Positions 17,445 through 26,347 of a stretch of DNA of 64,000 bases are shown here, piece by piece (within the stretch, counting starts at the first letter, position 1; each line of letters opens with the position of its first letter). A model generated the notes under the pieces. It was not told the DNA's origin. It did no database searches and worked only from the letters and a program-made list of their open reading frames with translations. The stretch is from Methylocystis sp. (GTDB lineage Bacteria; Pseudomonadota; Alphaproteobacteria; Rhizobiales; Beijerinckiaceae): positions 62,001 through 126,000 of the forward strand of contig NZ_JAKFWS010000041.1 of assembly GCF_021731785.1 (NCBI RefSeq). Direction: 5' to 3'. Position numbers and translations under genes: made by a program.

Positions 17445-19721
17445 TCAGGTGCGGGGGAACAGGGGATTGAGATCGGCCTCCCGCACCGGCCGCTTGCGCA
17501 GACCCAGGGCGATGGGCGTGTCGTAGAGACGGCCGGGCCCGAAGCGGCGATAGAAATGCCGCAGTCCCGGAACGATCACCCGTACCACCGGCACGTCAAT
17601 GTCAGGGCGCGTCTGATCGAGGACGAGAAAATCATGTCCAGCCCGCGCAGCGAGCTTGACGCAGGCCAGCACCTGGTCGCGACCGTCGAGCTGCGCGAAA
17701 TTCTTGAACCGCGACCGCGCGAAGGACGCTTTTCCCTCGGGCCGCAAATAGGCGTGCTTGCGCAGCGGCAGCGGGTCGCTTCCGTAACCGTCGTCTGGCC
17801 CGGGCGCGGGGCGGCCGCCGAGGCTCTCGATGGCAAGAAACTGGTTGAGCTCGGTCATCGCGCGCAGCGTCGCGATTCGCGGATCGAAATGGGCGCCCGC
17901 CGCGACTTCGATATATTCCCGGCCGTCCTCGGTCCAATGGGCGACGGCGACGACGACTGGAATGCCGAGATCGCTGGTTACGTCCAGCGCCCAGACGTCG
18001 CGGCCCATCCCGGCGAAGACGGCGCGGAGGTCGCGCACATAGCTGTCGCCGAGCTTGTCGAGATCGATCTCCGGACGGCGCAAACGGTTGTACCACCAGA
18101 TTGCATATGCATCGCGCTCAACGAGCTCGAGGAACCCCTGAAGGATGGCTTCCTCGATGGTATTGCCCGCCGCGCAACCGTTCGAATCGGCGCTGATCTG
18201 ATTGGCGCCGCCGGACTCGTGGAAGAAATACAGAAGGCCGGTAGGAACGTATTTGAAGCGCTCGTCGCGCAGCGACCACACTGGCGACCATTCCGTCTCC
18301 GCGGCGGGATCGAAGCGTAGCGGCGCGGCCTCGCCCGAGCACTTGCCGCTTGTCGCGCTCCGTTCATATTGCGCGTCGCTATAGAGCAGAATGTCGTTGG
18401 GCAGGATCGCCTCGCCGGCTGGGAAATCCGCGAATCGCCGGACTGTCCGGATCTCGTCGCCCTGGAAAATCCCGCAATAGCGCTCGATCGCCTCCATCAG
18501 CGCGCTTGCCTCGCCCTGTTCGGCGACGCTGCCCTTTCCATAGCTGTCTCCGCTGAGTCCGGCCTGAAGGGCGTCGACGGTTTCGGGGCGCGGCGAAAAA
18601 TTGTGTCTGGCGACGAAGCTCGCGTCGAGCGGCTGTTGGCTCTTGATCCGATCGAGATGCGACACGACCCCGGTGAGCGGGCTGACATGCTTGCGATTGC
18701 GGGCAAGGGTGTCGCCCGGCGCGACCGATCGGTAGCCCCCGCTCGTCACGACGCTCGCGCCGCCGGCATGCAGTCGGACAGGCGTGGGCGTTCGCGCGGG
18801 ATCGCGCATCTCGGGGCTGCCGCAGCTTGGGCATTGCGGCCGAGCCGGCACATAATGGCGTGCGACCGTCGAGCCCATCATGTCCAGGCTCACGATGTGG
18901 TGGCGCAGATCGGTGCGGAAGCCGCTGGCGATGGCCTTGCCGATCTCGGCGGCGGCGAGGCCAACGCCGCTGAGGCCGAGCGGATTGGCGCCGAGTGGCG
19001 AGACGGCGACGCAGCGCGCCTCCTTGCGGCCGAGGAAAGCCTTGACCTGTCGATTCCAGTTCATGCGATCGGCGAGACATGTCCAGCATGGGCTCTTGCC
19101 CGGGCTGAAGATCGGGCCGACCAGCGGAAACAGGCCGGACGGCTGCACCAGCAGCCACTCCTGCCTGTCTTCGAGCCGCCGGCGGTTGAACTCATCGAGC
19201 TGGGTTTCGAGATAATCGCCGACGAGGGCCACGATCAAATCGCCCCCGCGCTTCACGACCTTGACCCCGAAAACGTCCAGCGCCTCCTCCAGCGCGCCCG
19301 CGCCGCCTATCCCTAGGGGTTCGATCCGAACGGAGACCTTTTGCAGATTTTTTTCGGCGACGTCAGGCGGCAGGCCGAGACTGGCCCAGTAGGCCGCCGC
19401 AATCCCATCGGATGCGCCCGCCGGGACGACGAAGCGGCGATCAAGCAGCCGCTTGAACGCCTCGTCTATTGCGTCGACGGGATATTCTGCGGCTAGCGCG
19501 TCACGTATGGCGTGGGCGTCCTCTCCCGCGCCGATTCGCTCCGCCAGCGCGCAGTAGAGCGCGCCATGCAGAAAAAACTTTCTGTCCTCCGAATAAAGGC
19601 AGACAGCGTCAGGCGGCAGGACATAGACTGAAAAATTGGGCGAGAATCGAAGAAGGGCGTCGCCGAACGGCGCTTGTGAAACCTGCTTCCGCGAAAGCGG
19701 TCCGGATGTTTCAACGGTCAT
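17445..19721 (-). CDS. Fused E1-like / YcaO TOMM cyclodehydratase
   Basis: 758 residues with the two halves that are separate genes (SagC and SagD) in the streptolysin S pathway. Residues about 20-330 are the E1-like partner carrying the leader-binding region and a structural zinc site from two CxxC pairs, CWTC (212-215) and CPSC (297-300). Residues about 340-758 are the YcaO domain: EQGEASALMEAIERYCG (401-417), DSNGCAAGNTIEEA (512-525) and LELVERDAYAIWW, which supply the ATP/Mg carboxylates. The protein ends NPLFPRT, a proline-containing tail as in azoline-forming YcaO proteins. It should activate backbone amides of the precursor with ATP and cyclise Cys (or Ser/Thr) to azolines. It lies 196 bases downstream of the precursor gene. 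Confidence 0.93.
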   Translation of the reverse strand: MTVETSGPLSRKQVSQAPFGDALLRFSPNFSVYVLPPDAVCLYSEDRKFFLHGALYCALAERIGAGEDAHAIRDALAAEYPVDAIDEAFKRLLDRRFVVPAGASDGIAAAYWASLGLPPDVAEKNLQKVSVRIEPLGIGGAGALEEALDVFGVKVVKRGGDLIVALVGDYLETQLDEFNRRRLEDRQEWLLVQPSGLFPLVGPIFSPGKSPCWTCLADRMNWNRQVKAFLGRKEARCVAVSPLGANPLGLSGVGLAAAEIGKAIASGFRTDLRHHIVSLDMMGSTVARHYVPARPQCPSCGSPEMRDPARTPTPVRLHAGGASVVTSGGYRSVAPGDTLARNRKHVSPLTGVVSHLDRIKSQQPLDASFVARHNFSPRPETVDALQAGLSGDSYGKGSVAEQGEASALMEAIERYCGIFQGDEIRTVRRFADFPAGEAILPNDILLYSDAQYERSATSGKCSGEAAPLRFDPAAETEWSPVWSLRDERFKYVPTGLLYFFHESGGANQISADSNGCAAGNTIEEAILQGFLELVERDAYAIWWYNRLRRPEIDLDKLGDSYVRDLRAVFAGMGRDVWALDVTSDLGIPVVVAVAHWTEDGREYIEVAAGAHFDPRIATLRAMTELNQFLAIESLGGRPAPGPDDGYGSDPLPLRKHAYLRPEGKASFARSRFKNFAQLDGRDQVLACVKLAARAGHDFLVLDQTRPDIDVPVVRVIVPGLRHFYRRFGPGRLYDTPIALGLRKRPVREADLNPLFPRT

Positions 19722-19917
19722 TTGGCTGTCGCGCGCTCCCCCGTCTCGTCGCGCCTAGCAGCGACGAGATTCGCTCGATTGCAGGAATCCGAGAAACCGG
19801 ACGCGCGCGGGTTACTCCGCACGATCCACGCCCTTCGCCCTAGCCAGCGACATCGGACCGAAGCGCTGGCGGGCTATCGGAAACGACTGCTCAGCCGTCA
19901 AAATGTGCAGCGGCGCG

Positions 19918-20262
19918 TCACCCGCAACCGCGGCAGCCGCATCCACGACAGCCACAGCCCCGGCAACCACGGCAGCCACAGCCTCTACAGCCACGGCATC
20001 CCCACCACCAAGCAACCTGCTCGGTCTTGACGGCCGGGACTTCTTCGCGATCGAAAAGGCGGAACGAATTCAGCCCCACATCAAACACTTCCTGTTCGTG
20101 GAGGTCGAGCGTGCGCATCCTGCTGGTCGCCGGAGTCGTTGAAGCATCTGCAGGGGAACTATCGACGCAGGCGGCGCCCGCGAGCGACAAAGATACACCC
20201 ATCACGCCGAGGGCTTTCTTGCCTCGGCCTTTGTTTTGTGGGTTGTCCGACGAGCGCGCCAT
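19918..20262 (-). CDS. TOMM precursor peptide with Gly-Cys-Arg repeat core
   Basis: 114 residues from the ATG at 20262, chosen because a near-perfect Shine-Dalgarno (GAGGAGGGG) lies 4 bases upstream; the open frame runs back to a TTG at 20334 that has none. Residues 1-84 look like a leader: a basic start, a hydrophobic stretch GVMGVSLSLAGAACV, and an acidic helical segment EVFDVGLNSFRLFDREE suited to recognition. Residues 85-87 are three Trp. Residues 88-114 consist only of Gly (11), Cys (10) and Arg (6); every Cys follows a Gly, the favoured context for thiazole formation. Synonymous codons vary freely along the repeats, so the pattern is kept at protein level. The likely cleavage point is near the Trp run but cannot be fixed. 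Confidence 0.88.
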   Translation of the reverse strand: MARSSDNPQNKGRGKKALGVMGVSLSLAGAACVDSSPADASTTPATSRMRTLDLHEQEVFDVGLNSFRLFDREEVPAVKTEQVAWWWGCRGCRGCGCRGCRGCGCRGCGCRGCG

Positions 20263-20266
20263 TAGA

Positions 20267-20275
20267 CCCCTCCTC
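20267..20275 (-). promoter_or_regulatory. Strong ribosome binding site fixing the precursor start
   Basis: On the minus strand GAGGAGGGG ends four bases before the ATG at 20262. It is the best ribosome site in the RiPP cluster, which suits a peptide made in excess over its modifying enzymes. Confidence 0.8.
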
Positions 20276-20567
20276 ATAAATCTCAAAAAACCGTACCGGG
20301 GGTTAAACAATAGCGCCCAGCGCGCGGGGGTCAATACTCTCCTCCGGGCGAGGCGGGCGCAGGCGCCGTGATTTTTCGCGAACCGCGACCCAAGAGAGTC
20401 TGTGCTTTTCTTGCGAAAAGCCGCCCCGGTCAGGGCGCCGAACTCCGACTCAATCAGGCGCTCGGCGGCAAAGCCGTTCCATGCAAGCGGCGTTTTCGGC
20501 GGGAGAATTGGTTCCCGGCGCAGATATGGCTATAGTCGGCGCATCCGATTGTGGACGGTCATCGCCT
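20276..20567. other. Divergent intergenic region between RiPP precursor and L,D-transpeptidase
   Basis: About 290 bases between two divergent genes, so it should hold both promoters. No operator palindrome or clear sigma-70 element could be identified by eye. Confidence 0.35.
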
Positions 20568-21314
20568 ATGTCTCACCTCATCCGACATGTCGTCGTGACG
20601 GTCTTTGCAATGGCGGGCGCATGCCTTGCCGGATGCGCCAGCACGCAAACATCTCCGACGATCGCCGTCTCCGCCGTTGCGCCTCCGCCTTCGACTGATG
20701 CTGCCGAGCAGGCGGGGCCCGCGGAGACGGTCGCTGTCCACGGAGGCGAATTCTACGCCGAGATGAAAGACGCGGGCTTTAGTGTTCCAGCGGTGAAACC
20801 GGGCCAGGTCGATTCAGCATTCCATCGCAAGAATGTCGCCTATTCGACCAAGGAAGCGCCGGGGACAATCGTGGTCGATCCGACTAGGCATTATCTTTAT
20901 TACGTCGAGGACGGAGGCCGGGCGACCCGCTATGGCATCGGCGTCGGACGCGAAGGATTCGCCTGGGCTGGGCAGGCGACGATCAAGAGCAAGCAGGAAT
21001 GGCCTGACTGGTATCCGCCGAAGGAAATGATCGATCGCAGGCCCGACCTGAAGAAGCAGCTGGTTGAATTGCAGAGCGGGCTTGGGATGCACGGCGGTCC
21101 CGGCAATCCGCTCGGCGCGCGAGCGATGTATCTCTGGCAAGGGGATCGAGACACGCTGTTTCGAATCCACGGCACCAATGAACCGTGGACGATCGGAAAG
21201 AGCCAATCGTCGGGCTGTATCCGGATGATCAATCAGGACGCGATGGATCTCTATCAAAAGGCGGCTGTTGGAACTCGCGTTGTGGTTCTTTCCGCCAACG
21301 TCGCGCGTCGGTGA
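20568..21314 (+). CDS. L,D-transpeptidase lipoprotein (ErfK/YbiS/YcfS/YnhG family)
   Basis: 248 residues from ATG 20568, chosen because it directly begins a lipoprotein signal (MSHLIRHVVVTVFAMAGACL then lipobox LAGC). A low-complexity linker leads to the YkuD domain (about 95-245): TIVVDPTRHYLYYVEDGGRATRY at its start and the catalytic motif HGTNEPWTIGKSQSSGCIRM with active-site His and Cys. Such enzymes form 3-3 crosslinks in peptidoglycan or attach proteins to it, from the periplasmic face. It is monocistronic, divergent from the RiPP precursor and convergent with the old yellow enzyme gene. Confidence 0.92.
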   Translation: MSHLIRHVVVTVFAMAGACLAGCASTQTSPTIAVSAVAPPPSTDAAEQAGPAETVAVHGGEFYAEMKDAGFSVPAVKPGQVDSAFHRKNVAYSTKEAPGTIVVDPTRHYLYYVEDGGRATRYGIGVGREGFAWAGQATIKSKQEWPDWYPPKEMIDRRPDLKKQLVELQSGLGMHGGPGNPLGARAMYLWQGDRDTLFRIHGTNEPWTIGKSQSSGCIRMINQDAMDLYQKAAVGTRVVVLSANVARR

Positions 21315-21361
21315 GCTGCAACTAGCCCTTTACGCGCGCATCCGAAATCCGGCGACTACGC

Positions 21362-22417
21362 TCATACCGCTAAGGCCGGATAGTCCGTGTATCCCACCGA
21401 GCCGCTCGTGTAGAACGTCGCCGGCTGAGGTTCGTTCAAGGGTGCGTTCCTGCGAAATCGCTCGGCGAGGTCCGGGTTGGCGATGTAGAGCCTGCCAAAC
21501 GCCGCCGCGTCAGCGTCGCCCGCGGCGATTGCGGCTTCGGCGGTTTGCGCATCATAGCCTTCATTCACGATATAGGCGCCGCCGAATTCCGTCTTGAGAA
21601 AGCGCCCGATCGCGTCGGGGCCGGCATGTTCGCGGGCGCAGATGAAGGCGACGCCGCGCTTGCCGAGCTCTCGCGCGACATAGCCGAAGGTCGCCTTGGG
21701 GTCGGAATCGCCCATCGAATGGGAATCGCGGCGCGGCGCCAGATGCATGCCGACGCGGCCAGGTCCCCAGATCGAGATGGCGGCGTCGGTCGCTTCAAGC
21801 ATCAGGCGCGCGCGGTTCTCGATCGACCCGCCATAGCGGTCGGTTCGCTTGTTGGCGTTGTCCTGGAGAAACTGGTCAAGCAAATAGCCGTTGGCCCCGT
21901 GCAGCTCTACGCCGTCGAAGCCGGCCGCTTTGGCGTTTTCGGCGCCGCGCCGATAGGCTTCGACGATTCCTGGAATCTCGGAAAGCGCCAGCGCCCGCGG
22001 AACCGGATAGGCTTGGTAGGGTCGCAAGAGACTCACATGTCCGGCGGGCGCGATAGCGCTGGGCGCTACGGGCAGCGCGCCGCTGAGATAGATCGGATGC
22101 GACACGCGACCAACATGCCAGAGCTGCAGCATGATGCGTCCGCCAGCGTCGTGAACCGCTTCAGTGATCCGTCTCCATCCTTCGATTTGCGCGTCCGACC
22201 AAATTCCCGGCGTGTCGGGATAGCCGACGCCCATCGGCGTAACGGATGTCGCCTCAGTGATGATGAGTCCGGCGGACGCGCGCTGCGCATAATAGTCCTT
22301 CATGAGCGCGTTCGGGACGCGTCCCTCGCTGGCGCGGCAGCGGGTTAGAGGCGCCATAATGATGCGATTGGGCAATTCGATCTCGCCAAGACGCACGGGT
22401 TGGAGCAGTGCTGACAT
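21362..22417 (-). CDS. Old yellow enzyme family alkene reductase (NemA-like)
   Basis: 351 residues, a full-length FMN TIM barrel. Landmarks are LPNRIIMAPLTRCRA near the N-terminus, LQLWHVGRVSHP, the substrate-binding GVELHGANGYLLDQFLQ with the His-x2-Asn pair, NKRTDRYGGSIENRARL and the C-terminal FMN phosphate region AFGRLYIANPDLAERFRRN. These enzymes use NAD(P)H to reduce activated C=C bonds, nitro esters or N-ethylmaleimide, often in electrophile detoxification. No regulator gene is adjacent. Confidence 0.93.
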   Translation of the reverse strand: MSALLQPVRLGEIELPNRIIMAPLTRCRASEGRVPNALMKDYYAQRASAGLIITEATSVTPMGVGYPDTPGIWSDAQIEGWRRITEAVHDAGGRIMLQLWHVGRVSHPIYLSGALPVAPSAIAPAGHVSLLRPYQAYPVPRALALSEIPGIVEAYRRGAENAKAAGFDGVELHGANGYLLDQFLQDNANKRTDRYGGSIENRARLMLEATDAAISIWGPGRVGMHLAPRRDSHSMGDSDPKATFGYVARELGKRGVAFICAREHAGPDAIGRFLKTEFGGAYIVNEGYDAQTAEAAIAAGDADAAAFGRLYIANPDLAERFRRNAPLNEPQPATFYTSGSVGYTDYPALAV

Positions 22418-22504
22418 CTGAGTCCTCGAGATCAGCGTCGCGGACGGGCCTGCAACCGCATGTTGATCGAGACCTATCTATATGCGGCTGAGGGCTAAGC
22501 GAAT

Positions 22505-24118
22505 ATGGCTGGCGGCTCAGGACAGCCAGAGGAACATCGGCCAGTGACGAAGAGCTACGACGCCATCGTGATCGGCGCAGGACAGAACGGCCTCACCTGC
22601 GCCTGCTATCTCGCAAGGGCTGGACTGTCGGTGCTCGTGCTGGAGCAATATAGCGCGATTGGCGGCATGACCATTTCCGAAGAGCTCACGCTGCCTGGCT
22701 TCCAATCGGATGTGCACGCCAGCGGTTATCAACTCGCCAACATTTCGCCGGTTCCGGCGGAACTCGATCTCGCGGGGCATGGCGTCGAGCTGATCGAACC
22801 AGAGCGCGTTTATGCGCACGCGTTTCCAGATGGCCGCTCCATTGTCGTCGAGCGCGATTTGGATCGCACCATTGCGGCGCTCGAACCCTGGTCCGCGCGC
22901 GACGCAGCCGTCTGTCGGCGGCTCTTTGAGCTTTTTAAAGCCGAGCGACCGAATCTCGTGCAAAGCATGTTCAGCACGCCGCCGAGCTTCGCGGCGACCG
23001 CTCAGGTGCTTGAGTCGACTCCGGGTGGCATGGCGCGCGAACGCTTCTCCTTGCAGAGCGTCCGCTCATGGGCGAACGAAACCTTCGAAACCGAGGCCGT
23101 GCGCAGCCTTTTTGGCGCTTTCGGTCTCTTCGTCGGTTCGGCTCCCGACGACGCCGGCGGCGCAGAGATCGCCTGGCTATTCGGTGCGTTGTTGCAGCAG
23201 ACCGGCAATAATCTGGTGCGGGGCGGCATGCATCAGGTCAGCCGCGCCTTGGCAAGCGTGCTTGCCAAATATGGCGGCGAGATTCGCACCAGCGCCGCCG
23301 TGGATCGAATTCTGGTCGACAATAATCGCGCCATCGGCGTGCGCCTCGCGATCGGCGAAGAAATCGGCGCGCGACAGATCGTAGTCTCCTGCACCGATCC
23401 GAGTCAGCTGGTAAACCGCTTTCTCGGCGCCGAAGTCGTCGGCAAAGAGATCGCAGACGCCATGGCGACCTATGAATGGGGCGACGCGACCATGGCGATG
23501 TATGTAGCGCTCGATCGCCCCGTCGAATTCGCCGCCGGGGCCGAACTGCGTCAGGCGGCGCATGTCCATCTCAGCCCGCCTTCGATCGGCGCAATGGCGG
23601 AAGCGATGAATCAGTGTCGCGCCGGCGAACTTCCCAATGCGCCGCTCATCGTCGCCTGGAATGAATCAGCTATCGATTCCAGTCGGGCGCCGGAAGGCAA
23701 GGCGCTCATGAAGTTCGTCGTGCTCGGGACGCCTTGGAAAATCTCCGAGGACGCGACCGGCAAAATCGCTGCCTCTGACTGGGATTCTGCGAAAGAGACC
23801 TACGCCGCGCATCTTCTTGAATCGATCGAGCGCGACTATTTGCCGGGCTTACGGCGACAGATCCTGAAATGCGTTGTGCATTCGCCGGTGGACATGAATC
23901 GCAAGCTGAGTAGCGCCGTCAAAGGCACGATCAGCCACGGCGCGATGCTGCCCTATCAGAAAGGTTCGATGCGTCCTGTGCCCGGCTTGGGACAATACCG
24001 CACCCCAGTTCCGAACGTCTATCTTGGCGATTCCGGTTGCCACCCGGGCGCCGGGGTCTCCATGGCGCCCGGCCACAATTCAGCGAAAACGATTCTTTCC
24101 GATCTTAAACTTGGATAG
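22505..24118 (+). CDS. FAD-dependent oxidoreductase, phytoene desaturase-like
   Basis: 537 residues. The N-terminus has the dinucleotide-binding Rossmann motif YDAIVIGAGQNGLTCACYLA followed by VLVLEQYSAIGGMTIS. The C-terminus has the second FAD contact GDSGCHPGAGVSMAPGHNSA, where the CrtI/COG1233 family has its conserved Gly-rich loop. GGMHQVSRALASVLAKYGGEIRTSAAV in the middle is the family's usual site for strand recreation of the active site. It is an NAD(P)/FAD oxidoreductase; no crt gene is adjacent, so a carotenoid substrate is not supported. GAGGG upstream favours the ATG at 22505; a GTG at 22544 is possible. Confidence 0.85.
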   Translation: MAGGSGQPEEHRPVTKSYDAIVIGAGQNGLTCACYLARAGLSVLVLEQYSAIGGMTISEELTLPGFQSDVHASGYQLANISPVPAELDLAGHGVELIEPERVYAHAFPDGRSIVVERDLDRTIAALEPWSARDAAVCRRLFELFKAERPNLVQSMFSTPPSFAATAQVLESTPGGMARERFSLQSVRSWANETFETEAVRSLFGAFGLFVGSAPDDAGGAEIAWLFGALLQQTGNNLVRGGMHQVSRALASVLAKYGGEIRTSAAVDRILVDNNRAIGVRLAIGEEIGARQIVVSCTDPSQLVNRFLGAEVVGKEIADAMATYEWGDATMAMYVALDRPVEFAAGAELRQAAHVHLSPPSIGAMAEAMNQCRAGELPNAPLIVAWNESAIDSSRAPEGKALMKFVVLGTPWKISEDATGKIAASDWDSAKETYAAHLLESIERDYLPGLRRQILKCVVHSPVDMNRKLSSAVKGTISHGAMLPYQKGSMRPVPGLGQYRTPVPNVYLGDSGCHPGAGVSMAPGHNSAKTILSDLKLG

Positions 24119-24129
24119 CCGCCGAGCGT

Positions 24130-24549
24130 CTATTTCGTGCAGCGCTCGGACAGAAACTTTGCGTCGATGGTAAAGCCCGAGCGCGCCCCGCTCGCCGTCG
24201 TTCTCGACTGCGCCCGATACCAGTTCTGGAAGTCGCCGGTGAATAGCAGGCTGGTGACGTCACGCGAATCCTTCGGACCACATTCGATCGTGACGATAAT
24301 CTGGTCTTTCGCCTGCGTGACTGACGGCTTGGCGCAATTTTCGTCCTGGGCGCCGATGATGCTGTCGCCTTCTTCAATGCAGACTTCATTGGTCCGCATG
24401 CCGATCTCGGGCGAGATCGTTGAAATGCGCCATAGGCCGGGACGGCGCTTTGGCAGATCATCGTCCGCTGCGCATGCCGACGAAGCCGCGCCCGCAATGA
24501 GCGAGAGCGAGAAGACGATCCCGAAAGGCGTGAGTCTCCAGAGTTTCAT
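24130..24549 (-). CDS. DUF3617-type secreted protein
   Basis: 139 residues with a signal peptide (FSLSLIAGAASSACA before ADDD). The mature part has the DUF3617 pattern: RRPGLWRISTISPEIG, a Cys in NEVCIEEGDSI, CAKPSV, IVTIECG, and a final SERCTK, giving four Cys likely in disulfides. The family is periplasmic and of unknown function. It converges on the oxidoreductase gene. Confidence 0.7.
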   Translation of the reverse strand: MKLWRLTPFGIVFSLSLIAGAASSACAADDDLPKRRPGLWRISTISPEIGMRTNEVCIEEGDSIIGAQDENCAKPSVTQAKDQIIVTIECGPKDSRDVTSLLFTGDFQNWYRAQSRTTASGARSGFTIDAKFLSERCTK

Positions 24550-24709
24550 CGCAACTCATTATCGCGAAACGCTGCGGCGATCGACGACTGCTCGTTGCTC
24601 AAACCGCAGCCTGCCGATCTTTCCCGCTCTGCGCCAGAGATTGTCCTGTTGCGTCGGTCATTCAGTCGAACTTACGCTCCGCGCCCTGATAGCGACGTGA
24701 GTTCGACTG

Positions 24710-25366
24710 ATGAGACTATTGAATCGAGCGCCGATCGGTCACCGCCTTGCCCTTGTCGCGAGTGCGATTCTTTTCGTCGCGGCGGTGGAATCCGGCGTTT
24801 TTGCCGCCGATCTGTCACGCGCGCAGATCGAACAAAAGCTGGCTGAAGCGCATGGCAAACCGATTGATCTTGCGAATCTCGATCTCTCGGGCGTCGATCT
24901 CTCCGGCCTCGATTTGCATGGCGCGGATTTCTTCTCAACCAAGCTCTCGGGCGCCAAGCTTGCAAAGGCCGATCTCTCCGGGGCGAATTTCACACGCGCC
25001 GAATTGCAGAACGTCGACTTCTCGGGCGCCTTAATGAAGACCGCTACGCTCTATGCCGCGCTTTTGGACGGCGCGAATTTTGCGAATGCCGACCTGACGA
25101 ATGCGCGGATCATCGGCGGCGGAAAGGGCGTGAACTTTCGCAACGCGAAGCTGATCGGCGCGGATCTTGGCGCCGATCCCGCCAATCAGGGCATGGTTCC
25201 CGTGCGCGCCGAACTTCCGGACGCGAATTTCGATGGCGCGGACCTTACGCGCGCCAATCTCACGCATGCCGTTCTTACCGGCGCGACATTCACCGGCGCT
25301 GTCGTCACCGGCGCCCGGTTCGATTATGCCGTGCTCGACGGCTCGAACCTTTCTCTCGGGCGGTGA
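24710..25366 (+). CDS. Secreted pentapeptide repeat protein
   Basis: 218 residues: an N-terminal signal peptide (LALVASAILFVAAVESGVFA before ADLS) then pentapeptide repeats of the A(D/N)Lxx type from about residue 62 to the end, for example DLSGVDLSGLDLHGADFF, ADLSGANFTRAELQNVDF and ADLTRANLTHAVLTGATF. The repeats should fold as a right-handed quadrilateral beta helix. A break around 140-165 (FRNAKLIGADLGADPANQGM) divides it. Cytoplasmic relatives can mimic DNA, but this one is exported, so it is more likely structural or binding. The next gene, a diheme cytochrome c, follows after 107 bases. Confidence 0.85.
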   Translation: MRLLNRAPIGHRLALVASAILFVAAVESGVFAADLSRAQIEQKLAEAHGKPIDLANLDLSGVDLSGLDLHGADFFSTKLSGAKLAKADLSGANFTRAELQNVDFSGALMKTATLYAALLDGANFANADLTNARIIGGGKGVNFRNAKLIGADLGADPANQGMVPVRAELPDANFDGADLTRANLTHAVLTGATFTGAVVTGARFDYAVLDGSNLSLGR

Positions 25367-25473
25367 CGCTAAGCGTCTTGCCGATTGTTCCTGGTCTTTT
25401 GAGGAATTATTCCGCAAGACGCAACGAGCGCGCTGCATTAAGAGCGTACAACCCTACAACACGCGCCGGCATC

Positions 25474-26346
25474 ATGAACGTCAATCGCCTGTGGTCGATT
25501 ATTTCTATGCCAGTCGCGCTGCTTGCGCTCTGGCCGATTGGTCCCGCAACCTGTGCAGGCGATATCGAACGCGGCCATTATCTCATTGAAGCGCTGACGG
25601 CTTGCGACAATTGCCATACGCCGCGCGGCGCGGATGGCTATGATTTCTCGAAGCGCTTTTCAGGCGGCGCGCAGACATTCTCCGACAAAACTTACGTCGT
25701 GCGCGGACCGAATATCTCACCGGACGCCGAAACCGGCGTCGGCGCGTGGACTGTCGAAGAATTGCGCGCCGCCATCGTCGATGGCGTTGGACGCGACGGT
25801 CGCCTCGCGCCGGTCATGCCGTCGGACTCGTACAAGGCGCTGACGGCGCGCGATCTCGACGCCATCATCGCCTATCTGCGTTCGGCTGCGCCGGTGCGGG
25901 CGCCGCTCCAGGCGCCGCAGCAGCGGCGGGGAGAATGGGCGCCCCACCCGATGCCTGGGGCGCCGGCGGCCTTCGATGAAGGATCTCTCGCCGACAAAAA
26001 CGCGCACGGCCTCTACGTCGGATCGCTCGCCCGCTGTATGTCCTGCCACAGCGAAGAGATCGACGGCGCGCCAGATTATCAAAATCGTCTAGGCGCAGGG
26101 GGCAAAATCTTTCGTAACCCGGCAGGCGTCGCCGTCGCCTCGAATATCACGTCACATCAGGAAAAGGGCGTCGGCACCTGGTCGGACGATGAATTGAAGC
26201 GCGCGATAACGCAGGGCGTCGCGCGCGACGGCGCGCCGCTCAGGCCGCCGATGTCGACGCTCTCCAAGGCGCATTTCTCGAAAATGTCGCCCGATGATCT
26301 CGATGCGCTCGTCGCCTGGATACGGACCATTCCGCCAAAGGAATGA
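25474..26346 (+). CDS. Secreted diheme cytochrome c
   Basis: 290 residues from ATG 25474, which starts a signal peptide ending PATCAGD. Two heme c attachment motifs, CDNCH (near residue 38) and CMSCH (near residue 190), each head a class I cytochrome c domain. The distal Met of each can be placed in RLAPVMPSDSYKAL and APLRPPMSTLSKAHF. The layout matches the cytochrome c subunits that accept electrons from periplasmic dehydrogenases such as alcohol or gluconate dehydrogenases, but no dehydrogenase is adjacent. It could serve the downstream mxa system; that is speculation. Confidence 0.88.
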   Translation: MNVNRLWSIISMPVALLALWPIGPATCAGDIERGHYLIEALTACDNCHTPRGADGYDFSKRFSGGAQTFSDKTYVVRGPNISPDAETGVGAWTVEELRAAIVDGVGRDGRLAPVMPSDSYKALTARDLDAIIAYLRSAAPVRAPLQAPQQRRGEWAPHPMPGAPAAFDEGSLADKNAHGLYVGSLARCMSCHSEEIDGAPDYQNRLGAGGKIFRNPAGVAVASNITSHQEKGVGTWSDDELKRAITQGVARDGAPLRPPMSTLSKAHFSKMSPDDLDALVAWIRTIPPKE

Positions 26347-26347
26347 G

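Noticed and set aside
20263..20334. Longer RiPP precursor starting at a TTG
   Set aside because: It would place the excellent ribosome site inside the gene; the ATG at 20262 is correctly spaced from it.
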